Part shown: piece after piece, positions 27,300 to 35,761 of the stretch
Layout of the letters: each line of letters opens with the position of its first letter
Position numbering within the stretch: position 1 is the stretch's first letter
Source: a bacterium OM1 bin76
GTDB taxonomy: Bacteria > Actinomycetota > Acidimicrobiia > Spongiisociales > ZC4RG35
NCBI GenBank assembly: GCA_002238785.1
Contig: MPNA01000018.1
Coordinates: 1-64,000 of the forward strand
Reading direction: 5' to 3'
DNA length: 64,000 bases
Position numbers and translations under genes: made by a program
Notes under the pieces: model-generated
What the model saw: only the letters and a program-made list of their open reading frames with translations
What the model was told of the DNA's origin: nothing
Database searches by the model: none

Positions 27300-28280
27300 A
27301 AAGACCCGATTGTAGGAACGCTCGCCCCCGATGGACGTGAGGCGGAGGGTCGATGGCAGGCGGTCACCCACAACCCCTGGATACCGATCCTCATTGCATC
27401 GCTTGCGTGGGGCAGCGCTCCCGCCGCCAATCGAGCCATCCTGTTGAACGGCGTGAACCCCTTCACTATCTTCCCCCTCAAACAGGTGGGAGGGGCGATC
27501 GTAATGATCGGGGCCTTGGCCCTCGCCAGGCGCCTGCCGAGACTTGATTTTCAATCCTTCAAGGCGGGGGCGGTGATCGGTATCTACAACATGACGATCC
27601 CCACCATCCTCTTCACTCTGGGGTTCCAGATAATTCCGGCCAGCATCGGGGCGGTGATCGTGGGGATCATCCCCCTGGTAACCATCCTCTTCACCCACTG
27701 GGTAGTGCCAGGGGAACGCTTCCGGCTCGGCAGGCTGCCGGGCCTCTTCTTTGCGATGCTCGGAGTGGGAATCATGGGATGGGCGCCGGTCGGCGAAGCC
27801 TCCTCCCGTTGGGTTTACGGGGTGGCCATCACCACTTTGGGGGCCGCCTTTGCCGGGTTGGGAGGCGCCTACACTCGCCGCTACGCGGTCCGACACCCCA
27901 ACCGACAGTTGATTGTCTCCCAGTTCATCATGTCCACGGTGTTGCTGTGTGTCATCTCCATCCCTTTCGATGGCTATGCCGGTTACCTGACCATCGACGC
28001 CACCAGCCTGTGGTTGATCGTCTATCTGGGGGCCGTACCCACAGTTGTCTCCTTCGCTGCTTTCATGTGGGCCTCCCGAATCGCCACCGCCGCCCGCGCC
28101 GCTCTCACCGGATACCTGGTCCCGGTTTTTGGAGCAATAGGAGGGGTAGTGCTCCTTTCGGAACCGGTAACACTGCAATTGATGGTGGGCTTGGCGGCAG
28201 TAGCAATTGGCATTGTGGTTAGTGACCGGCCCGACCGGCAGGACGACCGGCGAAGAGCAGCCGGACAGAAGTCACCCTGA
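27288..28280 (+). CDS. EamA/DMT-family transporter (copy 1)
   Basis: A 330-residue membrane exporter of the drug/metabolite transporter superfamily, with two EamA repeats and about ten membrane helices (for example ASIGAVIVGIIPLVTILFTH and LSEPVTLQLMVGLAAVAIG). Substrate unknown. GTG 27288 is chosen because its product VFSHKDPI aligns with MFGHRTPI at the ATG of the tandem copy. This start overlaps the deoC start on the opposite strand by 12 bases, an unusual head-to-head arrangement. Confidence 0.87.
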   Translation: MFSHKDPIVGTLAPDGREAEGRWQAVTHNPWIPILIASLAWGSAPAANRAILLNGVNPFTIFPLKQVGGAIVMIGALALARRLPRLDFQSFKAGAVIGIYNMTIPTILFTLGFQIIPASIGAVIVGIIPLVTILFTHWVVPGERFRLGRLPGLFFAMLGVGIMGWAPVGEASSRWVYGVAITTLGAAFAGLGGAYTRRYAVRHPNRQLIVSQFIMSTVLLCVISIPFDGYAGYLTIDATSLWLIVYLGAVPTVVSFAAFMWASRIATAARAALTGYLVPVFGAIGGVVLLSEPVTLQLMVGLAAVAIGIVVSDRPDRQDDRRRAAGQKSP

Positions 28281-28449
28281 TGCTAAAATCGTCCGAGGGG
28301 GTCACCCCAGTGGCTAGCAGGGCGGGAGCGTAAAGCACTCACCTGCACACCATTTCTTACCTCTCCGGTGAGATTTCCAACCACTACGTCACCAGAAGTC
28401 TCCCCGTTACCAGCCCGACCGCTCTAGACCTGGAGGAATCGCCTTAGCC

Positions 28450-29450
28450 ATGTTCGGCCACAGGACGCCGATCCAAACAGGTGAGGGTCGGACCGCACCG
28501 GGGAAGAGGGAGGGTTGGCAGGCCATAACCCACAACCCTTGGATTCCCATCGTGATCGCAGCGGTGGCCTGGGGAAGCGCACCGGCCTCCAGCCGGGCGG
28601 TGCTCCTGATGGGGGTGAGTCCATTCACGATCTTTCCCCTCAAGCAGGTAGTCGGGGCCTCGGTGATCATGGCCACCCTGGCACTGACCAAGCGAAACCT
28701 GCGATTGGACCGGGAGACTTTCAAGGCCGGAGCGGCCATCGGCATTTTCAACATGACCATCCCCACCATCCTCTTCACATTGGGATTCCAGATAATTCCG
28801 GCCAGCATCGGGGCGGTGATCGTAGGAATAATCCCCCTGGCCACCATCCTGCTGACCCATTGGGTCGTACCGGGAGAGAAATTCAGGGCCGCCCGGATTC
28901 CCGGCCTGATGTTCGCAATCCTGGGAATAGGCGTCATGGCCTGGGCGCCGGTGGGACAACCCTCCTCCCAATGGATTGTGGGCGTTGTTCTGATGACAGT
29001 CGGGGCAGTATCGGCGGGTTTTGGGGCGGGGCGCTCACCCGCCGATACGCGGTTCGCCTTCGTAATGCTCCCCTGATCGTTTCCCAGTACTTGACTTCCA
29101 TGGTGATCCTGGGCCTGGTGTCCATCCCCTTCGGCGGCTACCAGGGATATCTCACAATCGACGCAACCGCGTTTTGGCTGATCATCTACCTGGGGGCGGG
29201 TCCCACCGCCATTTCGTTCGCCGCCTTCATGTGGGCCTCCCGGATTGCTACCGCGGCGCGAGCGGCTCTCACCGGGTATATCTCCCCGCTCTTGGGGGCG
29301 ACCTTGGGCGTGGTGGTGCTGTCGGAGCCGATCACCACGCAACTGATCGTGGGAATGGTGGCAGTTGCCATTGGAATAGTGGTCAGCGACCGCCCTGACC
29401 GGCGGGATGATCGTCGAAGAGCAGCCGCCCGGCAAGCCCTCTCGCATTAG
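28450..29450 (+). pseudogene. EamA/DMT-family transporter, tandem copy 2, frameshifted
   Basis: A tandem duplicate of the upstream EamA gene, similar along its whole length (WQAVTHNPWIPI versus WQAITHNPWIPI; TRRYAVR; ATAARAALTGY). The first frame runs 28450-29076 and the rest continues in the next frame to TAG 29448-29450. The break is around 29025-29030, where ttttggggcgggg would need one more G to keep SAGFGGALTRRYAVR in frame. A single-base loss in a G-run could be a real mutation, a phase-variable tract or a sequencing error. GGAGG precedes the ATG but at 13 bases, somewhat far. Confidence 0.85.
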
Positions 29451-29463
29451 ACTGGCAACACCG

Positions 29464-31116
29464 GTGAGTTCTTCACGTCACATACTGGTCGCGGTGGCGT
29501 GGCCCTATGCGGCAGGTTCCCGTCATCTGGGACATCTGGCCGGCGCCTACCTTCCTGCCGACATTTTCGCCCGGTATCACCGCATCGCGGGCAATCGGGT
29601 GCTGATGGTCTCCGGCAGCGATGTGCACGGTACTCCCATCACCGTGCTGGCCGACCAAGAGGGGGTGGAACCCCAGGTGATCGTCGACCGCTACCATGCC
29701 GAATTCCTGACCGACTGGGAAAAGCTGGGGATCGCCTGGGATCTGTACACGTCCACCGGTACCCCCAACCACTACGCGGTCACCCAAGATGTCTTCTCCC
29801 GTTTGCTGGAAAAGAGCTATATCACCGAAGGCGTCTCCACCCAGTTGTTCGATCCCCAGGTACGGAGGTTTCTCCCCGACCGCTACGTGGAGGGCACTTG
29901 CCCCAACTGCGGTTACCAGGACGCCCGCGGCGACCAGTGCGACGATTGTGGTCGCACGTTGGACGCCGTCGAACTCATCGAACCTCGCAGCAAGATGTCG
30001 GACGCCACTCCGGTCACTCGAGAGACGAAGCACTTCTTTCTCAGGCTTGACGCCTTCCAGGACCGGCTTTCGGAGTGGTTGTCCACCAGGCGGGGATGGC
30101 GGCGGCATGTCAAGAACTGGGCGTTGGGAATGGTCGACGAAGGCCTTCCCCGACGAGCGATCACCCGCGATCTGGTCTGGGGAGTCCCACTGCCCCCTCC
30201 CGCTGACCGGCTTGGTGAGGGAAAACGCATCTACGTGTGGTTCGACGCCGTGATCGGCTATCTCTCCGCCGCCAAGGAGTGGTCCCAGATCCACGGTACA
30301 CCCGACGAGTGGAAACGGTGGTGGGAGGACCCCGAAGCCGAATCCTATTACTTCATCGGGAAGGACAACATCCCCTTTCACGCCGTCATCTGGCCGGCCA
30401 TGCTGATGGGATATGGAGGCCTCAACCTTCCCACCGATGTCCCCGCCAACCAGTACGTGACCTTCAGGCAGGAGAAGGCCTCCAGCAGCAGGGGAATCGG
30501 CCGCTCGGTGGGATGGTATGCCGACCGTATCCAGGCAGACGCACTCCGTTACGCCCTGGGTTCGGCACTGCCCGAACAGAACGACACCGACTTTTCCGAA
30601 TCCGAGCTTATCCGGCGGGTGAACGACGAACTGGTGGCAACCTGGGGCAACCTGGTGCATCGGGTGGTCTCCATGGCCCATGGTTGGTACGGTGGCAGGA
30701 TGCCCGCCAAACATGCCCCCACCACCGAGGACCAAGCCCTCCTGGCGGAGATCGATGACGGTTTGCAACACGCCGGCCAGATGCTGGAAAGAGTCGAACT
30801 GCGGGCGGCCCTGCGTCAAGCGATGGAAGGCGCCCAAGCGGTCAACGTCTATCTGAACGCCCAGGCACCCTGGCTTGAGAGGCGCAACAACCCTGATCGG
30901 GCAGAAACGGTGCTTCACACTGCCCTATCAGCCATCAATGGGCTGAAGGTGAGCTTCTCTCCCTACCTTCCCTTCTCGTCTGAGGAGATCCACACCATGC
31001 TCGGGCAGCCAGGGGTTCTGGCGGACCGCGGGTGGAAGCGGCCTCCACTAACCGAGGCCACCCTGGCGGCCCCCCGGCCCCTCTTCATCAAACTCGACAA
31101 AGACCTGCTCGAATAG
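29464..31116 (+). CDS. metG: Methionyl-tRNA synthetase
   Basis: A class I aminoacyl-tRNA synthetase of 550 residues. The HIGH-type motif is HLGH in AAGSRHLGHLAG, the zinc knuckle is CPNCGYQDARGDQCDDCG, and the KMSKS region reads KASSSRG, a variant still carrying the ATP-contacting Lys and Ser residues. The anticodon-binding domain follows (LVATWGNLVHRVVSM). GTG 29464 is preferred since homologues begin at SRHILVAVAWPY; ATG 29407 would add 19 residues and overlap the EamA copy. Confidence 0.93.
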   Translation: MSSSRHILVAVAWPYAAGSRHLGHLAGAYLPADIFARYHRIAGNRVLMVSGSDVHGTPITVLADQEGVEPQVIVDRYHAEFLTDWEKLGIAWDLYTSTGTPNHYAVTQDVFSRLLEKSYITEGVSTQLFDPQVRRFLPDRYVEGTCPNCGYQDARGDQCDDCGRTLDAVELIEPRSKMSDATPVTRETKHFFLRLDAFQDRLSEWLSTRRGWRRHVKNWALGMVDEGLPRRAITRDLVWGVPLPPPADRLGEGKRIYVWFDAVIGYLSAAKEWSQIHGTPDEWKRWWEDPEAESYYFIGKDNIPFHAVIWPAMLMGYGGLNLPTDVPANQYVTFRQEKASSSRGIGRSVGWYADRIQADALRYALGSALPEQNDTDFSESELIRRVNDELVATWGNLVHRVVSMAHGWYGGRMPAKHAPTTEDQALLAEIDDGLQHAGQMLERVELRAALRQAMEGAQAVNVYLNAQAPWLERRNNPDRAETVLHTALSAINGLKVSFSPYLPFSSEEIHTMLGQPGVLADRGWKRPPLTEATLAAPRPLFIKLDKDLLE

Positions 31117-31131
31117 AAAGGGTCTTCCGGT

Positions 31132-31548
31132 TCAGGAAGGGGGGTAAACTCCTGCGGCGCTGGACTCATCGGTCTGCCAGAAGATGTCGGAGATCTCACC
31201 AATCAAGTCGATCAGCCCCTGGGAGACAGCCGGATCCATTGACTTCTTGGCGTCGCCGGCCGCTTTGACAGCCCGCCAGAAGAGGTCATGCAACTGCGGG
31301 AATTGTTCAACATGGTGGGGCTTGAAGAAGTCCGACCACAAAACCGAGAGGTGGTGCTTGACCAACTCGGCCTGCTGCTCCTTGATGCTCACGCAACGTC
31401 CCCGGAAGACCGAGTCGTCGGAATCGGCATACTTGGTACAGGCGTTGAGCACCGAGCGAGCCTCGATCATGGCCTGAGCCGGGTCGTAGACTCCACAAAA
31501 CAGATCGCAGTGGGCATGAGCGATGGTTACCGGCCGGAAAAAGGCCAT
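31132..31548 (-). CDS. sodN: Nickel superoxide dismutase (variant hook)
   Basis: A 138-residue Ni-SOD precursor that detoxifies superoxide. A short propeptide (MAFFRPVTIAHA) is followed by HCDLFCGVYDPAQA. In the family the mature enzyme begins HCDLPCGVYDP and binds Ni through the N-terminal His, Cys2 and Cys6; here the conserved Pro5 is Phe. The rest is typical (EQQAELVKHHLSVLWSDFFK and DIFWQTDE near the end). ATG 31548 is preferred over 31554 because GGAG then sits 6 bases upstream. The maturation protease gene sodX diverges 55 bases away. Confidence 0.92.
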   Translation of the reverse strand: MAFFRPVTIAHAHCDLFCGVYDPAQAMIEARSVLNACTKYADSDDSVFRGRCVSIKEQQAELVKHHLSVLWSDFFKPHHVEQFPQLHDLFWRAVKAAGDAKKSMDPAVSQGLIDLIGEISDIFWQTDESSAAGVYPPS

Positions 31549-31603
31549 GGTCATCTCCTCTCTGGGGAAAAAACAGATCCTGTTCTCGCCAGAATAGCGG
31601 AGT
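31549..31603. promoter_or_regulatory. sodN-sodX divergent promoter region
   Basis: These 55 bases are the only non-coding space between the two divergent genes, so they should hold both start sites or one overlapping promoter. The stretch near 31570 is A-rich, next to the GAGGAG ribosome-binding site of sodN. No clear palindrome for a nickel regulator (Nur-type) is visible to me. Confidence 0.35.
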
Positions 31604-32062
31604 ATGAGTAGGTTAGGACTGCGACGGTTCGTAGTCTCGGGCTCATCCATGTCCCCCGCTTTCACCGACGGAGACCGTTTCATCGGTCGGCTTGCCGGCA
31701 GGCGCCGGCCGCCGCGCCGAGGTAGCGTGGTTGCCTTCACCCACCCTTGCCGATCGGGATTCTGGCTGGTCAAACGGGTGGTGGGGCTAGGCGGCGAGGT
31801 GGTTAGCATCGAGACCGGAGAAGTGTTGATAGACGGGCGGGCAGGTCTCGACCTATGGGGTAACGGTTGGTCGACACCGGACGGAGAGTGGAAGGTCCCC
31901 GACGGTGACCTGTTCGTGCTCTCCGACCAAAGGCCGGCCACGCGAGATGATTCACGAAGCTTCGGCCCGATCGGAACCAGGGGCCTTTACCGCATGGTGT
32001 TTCCCCCCGGGAGCCACAAGCGCCGAATACAAGACCCCCGACTACCGGGAGGGCCGCGTTGA
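31604..32062 (+). CDS. sodX: Nickel-type superoxide dismutase maturation protease (S26 family)
   Basis: A 152-residue signal-peptidase-like protease. The catalytic Ser is in SGSSMSPAF, the Lys base in WLVKRVVG, and the S26 box near the end reads LSDQRPATRDDSRSFGPI. There is no clear membrane segment. In characterised pairs SodX removes the SodN leader so that His1 is free to bind nickel. Divergent placement next to sodN supports this. GGAG lies only one base before ATG 31604, so the exact start is uncertain. Confidence 0.88.
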   Translation: MSRLGLRRFVVSGSSMSPAFTDGDRFIGRLAGRRRPPRRGSVVAFTHPCRSGFWLVKRVVGLGGEVVSIETGEVLIDGRAGLDLWGNGWSTPDGEWKVPDGDLFVLSDQRPATRDDSRSFGPIGTRGLYRMVFPPGSHKRRIQDPRLPGGPR

Positions 32063-32910
32063 CTAGGCGCCCACCCCACCGACGATCCAACCAAATGGAG
32101 CGATGGCAGAGAAGGGTGTTGGTCGGGTTGGGCACCGTGGTGGTGATAATGGCCGCGTTGGCGGTTGTGCTGGTGATTCGAAACGCCCTGGGCAGTTCCG
32201 GGCTGACCGGCCAACCGGGCGCCTCCGAGGTGGCTTCTTCCACTACCGAGGCGACGGACCCTGCCACCGAAACCAGTCCTGACACCCCTGGGAACACCCA
32301 GGAAGGGCCGGCCGGTCCCACCACGACCACCGTTGCGGGCGCCACCATTCCCACCCTTCCCCCTCCCCCCGCCACTTTCGTGGAGGAAAGCATCTCAGCA
32401 TCGGACCTTCGCCTCCAACCTGAGGGGCTGGGGCCAATACCCTTCGGCACCGACGTCAATAGAACATTGAACACCCTCACCGCAGCTTTGGGCGCCCCGG
32501 ATGCCGACTCGGGGTGGCTGCCCGCCACCGTCGACCAACTCCAATGCCCGGGGACCCGGGCTCGACAGGTCACCTGGGGCAGCCTGGACGTCTTCTTTTC
32601 CGACGGACCTACCGATTGGGGAGCGGACGGGTTCGAGCACTTCTTTTCGTTTTCGTATTCGCTGAGTCCCGGCTCGTCATCGCCGGAAGGGCCGTCTCTG
32701 CGAACCTCGGAGGGATTGCAGTTGGGCGCCACCTTGTCCCGATCATCTTCCATCTATGGCGAGTCTTCCATCACCCGCGACCACCCCACCGAGGGGACCA
32801 TCTTGGAGGTGGAAGTCCCCGGACCCGGTTACATGATGGGAGTATTCGCTGGAACCGATGACGATGTGCTACTGGTGTCGCTTGGGGGTGGCACCGGGTG
32901 CCGGGGGTGA
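32059..32910 (+). CDS. Single-span membrane protein of unknown function
   Basis: A 283-residue protein with a basic N-terminus, one membrane helix (VLVGLGTVVVIMAALAVVLVI), a Ser/Thr/Pro-rich linker of about 70 residues (GPAGPTTTTVAGATIPTLP) and an extracytoplasmic globular domain. The domain starts near SDLRLQPEGLGPIPFGTDVN and contains a possible disulfide pair of Cys residues. I do not recognise the domain family. The TTG start overlaps the sodX stop (TTGA), so it is co-translated with sodX, and the envelope lipoprotein follows 42 bases later. Confidence 0.7.
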   Translation: MTRRPPHRRSNQMERWQRRVLVGLGTVVVIMAALAVVLVIRNALGSSGLTGQPGASEVASSTTEATDPATETSPDTPGNTQEGPAGPTTTTVAGATIPTLPPPPATFVEESISASDLRLQPEGLGPIPFGTDVNRTLNTLTAALGAPDADSGWLPATVDQLQCPGTRARQVTWGSLDVFFSDGPTDWGADGFEHFFSFSYSLSPGSSSPEGPSLRTSEGLQLGATLSRSSSIYGESSITRDHPTEGTILEVEVPGPGYMMGVFAGTDDDVLLVSLGGGTGCRG

Positions 32911-32952
32911 AAGGCCAAGCGTAAGGCACCCTTTCCCATAACATCTCTATTC

Positions 32953-34254
32953 ATGCGAAAACTTCTAATGCCGGTCCTGCTAGTCACCCTGGTGGCAGCC
33001 TGCGGTGGAGACTCACCGGGGGGGAACGACCAATCCACAACGATCACGGCAGCCCCGACTACTGCACAAGATGGCACTCCGGAAAGCACCACCGTGGATG
33101 TTCCCGACAATACCGAGGCCACGGTCGCGCCGGAGGGCACCACCACCTCGGAGGAGGCGGCAACCCCGACGACGGATACCTCCACCTCCACCACCACGGA
33201 TCCCGCAGGCACCACCGACACGACTGTCGAACCGACAACCACGACTGTCGAGCCGACGACCACGACTAGTTCCACCACCACTACGATCCCCGAACCTGAT
33301 TTACCCCCCAGCCCTCTGACGGGTCTGGGAGTCGAGGACCCCGAGTTGCTGAACCGCCGCACCATGGCCGTCAAAGTGGACAATCACTGGGATGCCCGTC
33401 CCCAGGCGGGAATCGGTGAGGCGGAGGCGGTCGTCGAACTCCTGGTCGAATCGGGCATCACTCGATTCATGGCCCTCTTCCACACCGTGGACTCTTCGGC
33501 GGTGGGTCCGGTCCGCTCCGTTCGACCCACCGATCCTCATCTGCTCAGGCACTTCAACGCCACCCTGCTCACCAGTGGCGGACAGAATTGGATCCTGAGA
33601 ATGTTCCCCCGCAATGGCGTTGGGGTCATCGGGGAAATCGGAGTGGGAGGATATCGGGACGATTCTCGCAGCGCGCCACACGATTACATTGTCAACACCG
33701 CCGAGTTTCGAGCCGTGGCCGACCAAAGGCTCTACCCCGACACGGCGCCTCCCCCCCTCTTCGAATTCGGTGACCTGCCTTCAGACGCCATCCTGGGCGC
33801 CGTATCCCGAGTACAGATGGAGTGGGCTGCCGACAACGTGATTAGCTGGCGCTGGAACGGTACCCAATGGGAACGCCATCTAGAGGACGGCCCCCATTAC
33901 TGGATCCCGTCCGGGGGTGAGGAAGGCACCGCCGCGGTGGGGAGCGATGAAGAGGCCTCCCCGGCCCAAGAAGTGAGGAAGATCATCACCGCCGACACCC
34001 TGGTCGTGCTGTTCTCCAGGTTGTTCTACGCCCGGCCTCCCGAAGGAGGAGGGTATGCCCTTCCCACGATGGAGACCACCGGCGGTGGGCGGGCGCTGCT
34101 CTTCTCCCAGGGCCAAGTAGTAGAGGGCAGGTGGGAACGGGAAGGCACCACGCAGCCCTTTGCTCTCTCACTCGAAGACGGCTCCCCCATCACGGTGCCT
34201 CCCGGGAGACCATGGCTGAGTCTCTTCCCCGAGGGCCGTCCCGTCACTTGGTAG
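32953..34254 (+). CDS. DUF3048 domain lipoprotein (YerB-like)
   Basis: A 433-residue surface lipoprotein. The signal MRKLLMPVLLVTLVAAC ends in a lipobox, and residues about 25-115 form a Thr/Glu/Pro-rich spacer with tandem EPTTTT units. The rest is a DUF3048 domain (RRTMAVKVDNHWDARPQAG, GITRFMALFHTVD, VGPVRSVRPTDPHLLRHF, GGYRDDSRSAPHDYIVN). The function of the family is unknown; B. subtilis YerB belongs to it. The spacer suggests it reaches through a thick cell wall. Confidence 0.85.
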   Translation: MRKLLMPVLLVTLVAACGGDSPGGNDQSTTITAAPTTAQDGTPESTTVDVPDNTEATVAPEGTTTSEEAATPTTDTSTSTTTDPAGTTDTTVEPTTTTVEPTTTTSSTTTTIPEPDLPPSPLTGLGVEDPELLNRRTMAVKVDNHWDARPQAGIGEAEAVVELLVESGITRFMALFHTVDSSAVGPVRSVRPTDPHLLRHFNATLLTSGGQNWILRMFPRNGVGVIGEIGVGGYRDDSRSAPHDYIVNTAEFRAVADQRLYPDTAPPPLFEFGDLPSDAILGAVSRVQMEWAADNVISWRWNGTQWERHLEDGPHYWIPSGGEEGTAAVGSDEEASPAQEVRKIITADTLVVLFSRLFYARPPEGGGYALPTMETTGGGRALLFSQGQVVEGRWEREGTTQPFALSLEDGSPITVPPGRPWLSLFPEGRPVTW

Positions 34255-34256
34255 GT

Positions 34257-35672
34257 ATGGGGCCCCCAGCACCGACCGGCCGGCAAATCGCCCGCCAAGT
34301 CCGGTCGGGAGGCATCTCGGCGCGGACCGCAACCGACAGGGCGCTGGCCGCTTTGCATGACCGCCAGGCCGAACTCAACATCACCACATACATTGACGAA
34401 CAAGCAGCAGGGCGGGCCGCCGAACTGGACACCAGAGTAGCCGCCGGGGAGGATCCGGGTCCGCTGTGCGGGGTGCCGGTGGTAATCAAGGATCTGATCA
34501 ATCAGGCGGGTATCCCCAACACCTGCGGATCGGCCTTTTACCGAATCGTGCCCCAACACTCCGCTCCGGTTGTGCGGCGACTGGAGGAGGCCGGCGCGGT
34601 GATCGTGGGCAGGGCCGGCCTGCACGAGTTCGCATTCGGATTCTCCTCGGAGAACCAGTGGTTCGGACCGGTTCGCAATCCCCATGATCCCACCACTTCT
34701 CCGGGAGGCTCCTCGGGCGGTTCTGCCGCCGCGGTGGCGGCCGGTTTGGTTCCCATCTCGATCGGCACCGATACCGGGGGATCCATACGGGTGCCTGCCG
34801 CCATGTGCGGAATCCTGGGGCTCAAGGTCACCCATGGACGCATTCCCCTCACCGGCGTCTTTCCACTCGGCCCCTCCCTCGACACGGTCGGGCCCTTTGC
34901 GGCCAACACTGCCGACCTGGCGCTCGCCTATACCTCCCTGGCCGGTTGGCACCCCGAAGACAGTTGGTCGGCGCCTCGATCGGTCGGCGCCCATCCACTG
35001 GAACTCCCGATGTCCCCCGCGGAGGTCAGATTGGGTCTGCCCAGCCAGTGGCTGGCAGGCGCCCCTTACCTGCCCGGCATGGAACAACGCTTCCACGCCA
35101 TCGTGAACCAACTGGAGGCTTTGGGGTTCGGCGTCGACTATCTTGATGATCCTGTGATCTCAGCCCCGGGACGAATCAATGAGATTCTCTATCCGCAGGT
35201 GGCGGCCGGGCACCGGAAATGGTGGGAAGCGGGCAAACCCTACGGCGCCGAGGTGGCGGATCGGATCCGGGAGACTCTGACTATCGGGGGCGCCCTGCCG
35301 AGCGACTCCCTGCTTGGCGCCCAGGCGTGGCAGGCGCTTCTCCGCAACCGCATGGCAGCCGCCTTCCAACGGTTCGATCTCCTGGTGGTCCCCACCGCCG
35401 GGGGATTGCGCAAGGTCATCGGAAACCAGGAAATGGAGACCAATCAGGGCCGGCTTCTCTATCGGCTGGTGCTGTCATGGTTCTCAGCCTTGGTCAATAC
35501 CTCGGGCTGTCCGGCCATCAGTGTTCCGGTTCCTGACTCCGGTCAGACAACCGGCGTCCCCTTCTCCTTGCAACTGGTTGCTCCTTGGTGGAAAGAAGAC
35601 CTCCTGCTCAGAACGGCGGCCGCGCTGGAGCGAGAGGGAATTGTCCGGTCGATTCTCGCCACCGGAACCTGA
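34257..35672 (+). CDS. Amidase (amidase-signature family)
   Basis: A 471-residue amidase-signature hydrolase. The Ser-cisSer-Lys triad is visible: Lys in VVIKDLIN, cis-Ser in SPGGSSGGSAAAVAAG and nucleophilic Ser in GTDTGGSIRVP. It resembles GatA, but no gatB or gatC is in the window, so a small-molecule amidase is more likely. ATG 34257 comes 3 bases after the DUF3048 stop, with GGTAGG-like bases before it; the longer frame to 34131 lies inside that gene. Confidence 0.88.
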   Translation: MGPPAPTGRQIARQVRSGGISARTATDRALAALHDRQAELNITTYIDEQAAGRAAELDTRVAAGEDPGPLCGVPVVIKDLINQAGIPNTCGSAFYRIVPQHSAPVVRRLEEAGAVIVGRAGLHEFAFGFSSENQWFGPVRNPHDPTTSPGGSSGGSAAAVAAGLVPISIGTDTGGSIRVPAAMCGILGLKVTHGRIPLTGVFPLGPSLDTVGPFAANTADLALAYTSLAGWHPEDSWSAPRSVGAHPLELPMSPAEVRLGLPSQWLAGAPYLPGMEQRFHAIVNQLEALGFGVDYLDDPVISAPGRINEILYPQVAAGHRKWWEAGKPYGAEVADRIRETLTIGGALPSDSLLGAQAWQALLRNRMAAAFQRFDLLVVPTAGGLRKVIGNQEMETNQGRLLYRLVLSWFSALVNTSGCPAISVPVPDSGQTTGVPFSLQLVAPWWKEDLLLRTAAALEREGIVRSILATGT

Positions 35673-35701
35673 AGATCTCACCAGCATGACACATATACAG
35701 C

Positions 35702-35728
35702 TTGTAAGATGGGCGCCAAGGCTATTAT
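35702..35728 (+). promoter_or_regulatory. Possible promoter of korAB
   Basis: TTGTAA (35702-35707) and TATTAT (35723-35728) are separated by 15 bases, a little short; ATTATT shifts the spacing towards 16-17. This A/T-rich 90-base gap before korA stands out from the GC-rich surroundings. Confidence 0.35.
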
Positions 35729-35761
35729 TGGTAGTCCACTACAAAGCTTGATTACTCGACT

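Noticed and set aside
27300-28178. A 612-residue minus-strand frame that would extend deoC by nearly 300 residues
   Set aside because: The extension lies opposite the EamA gene, is Gly/Asp/His-rich nonsense, and DERA homology begins only after 27299.
28281-28449. Possible riboswitch upstream of EamA copy 2
   Set aside because: Short GC hairpins exist (ggggtcacccc), but I could not match the layout to guanidine, PRPP or manganese riboswitch consensus.
31117-31131. Terminator between metG and sodN
   Set aside because: The hairpin CTTCC-ggttca-GGAAG is only 5 bp, overlaps the sodN end and lacks a clear T-run.
34131-34256. Amidase start at 34131
   Set aside because: This part lies inside the DUF3048 gene and has no amidase similarity; ATG 34257 is right after that stop.
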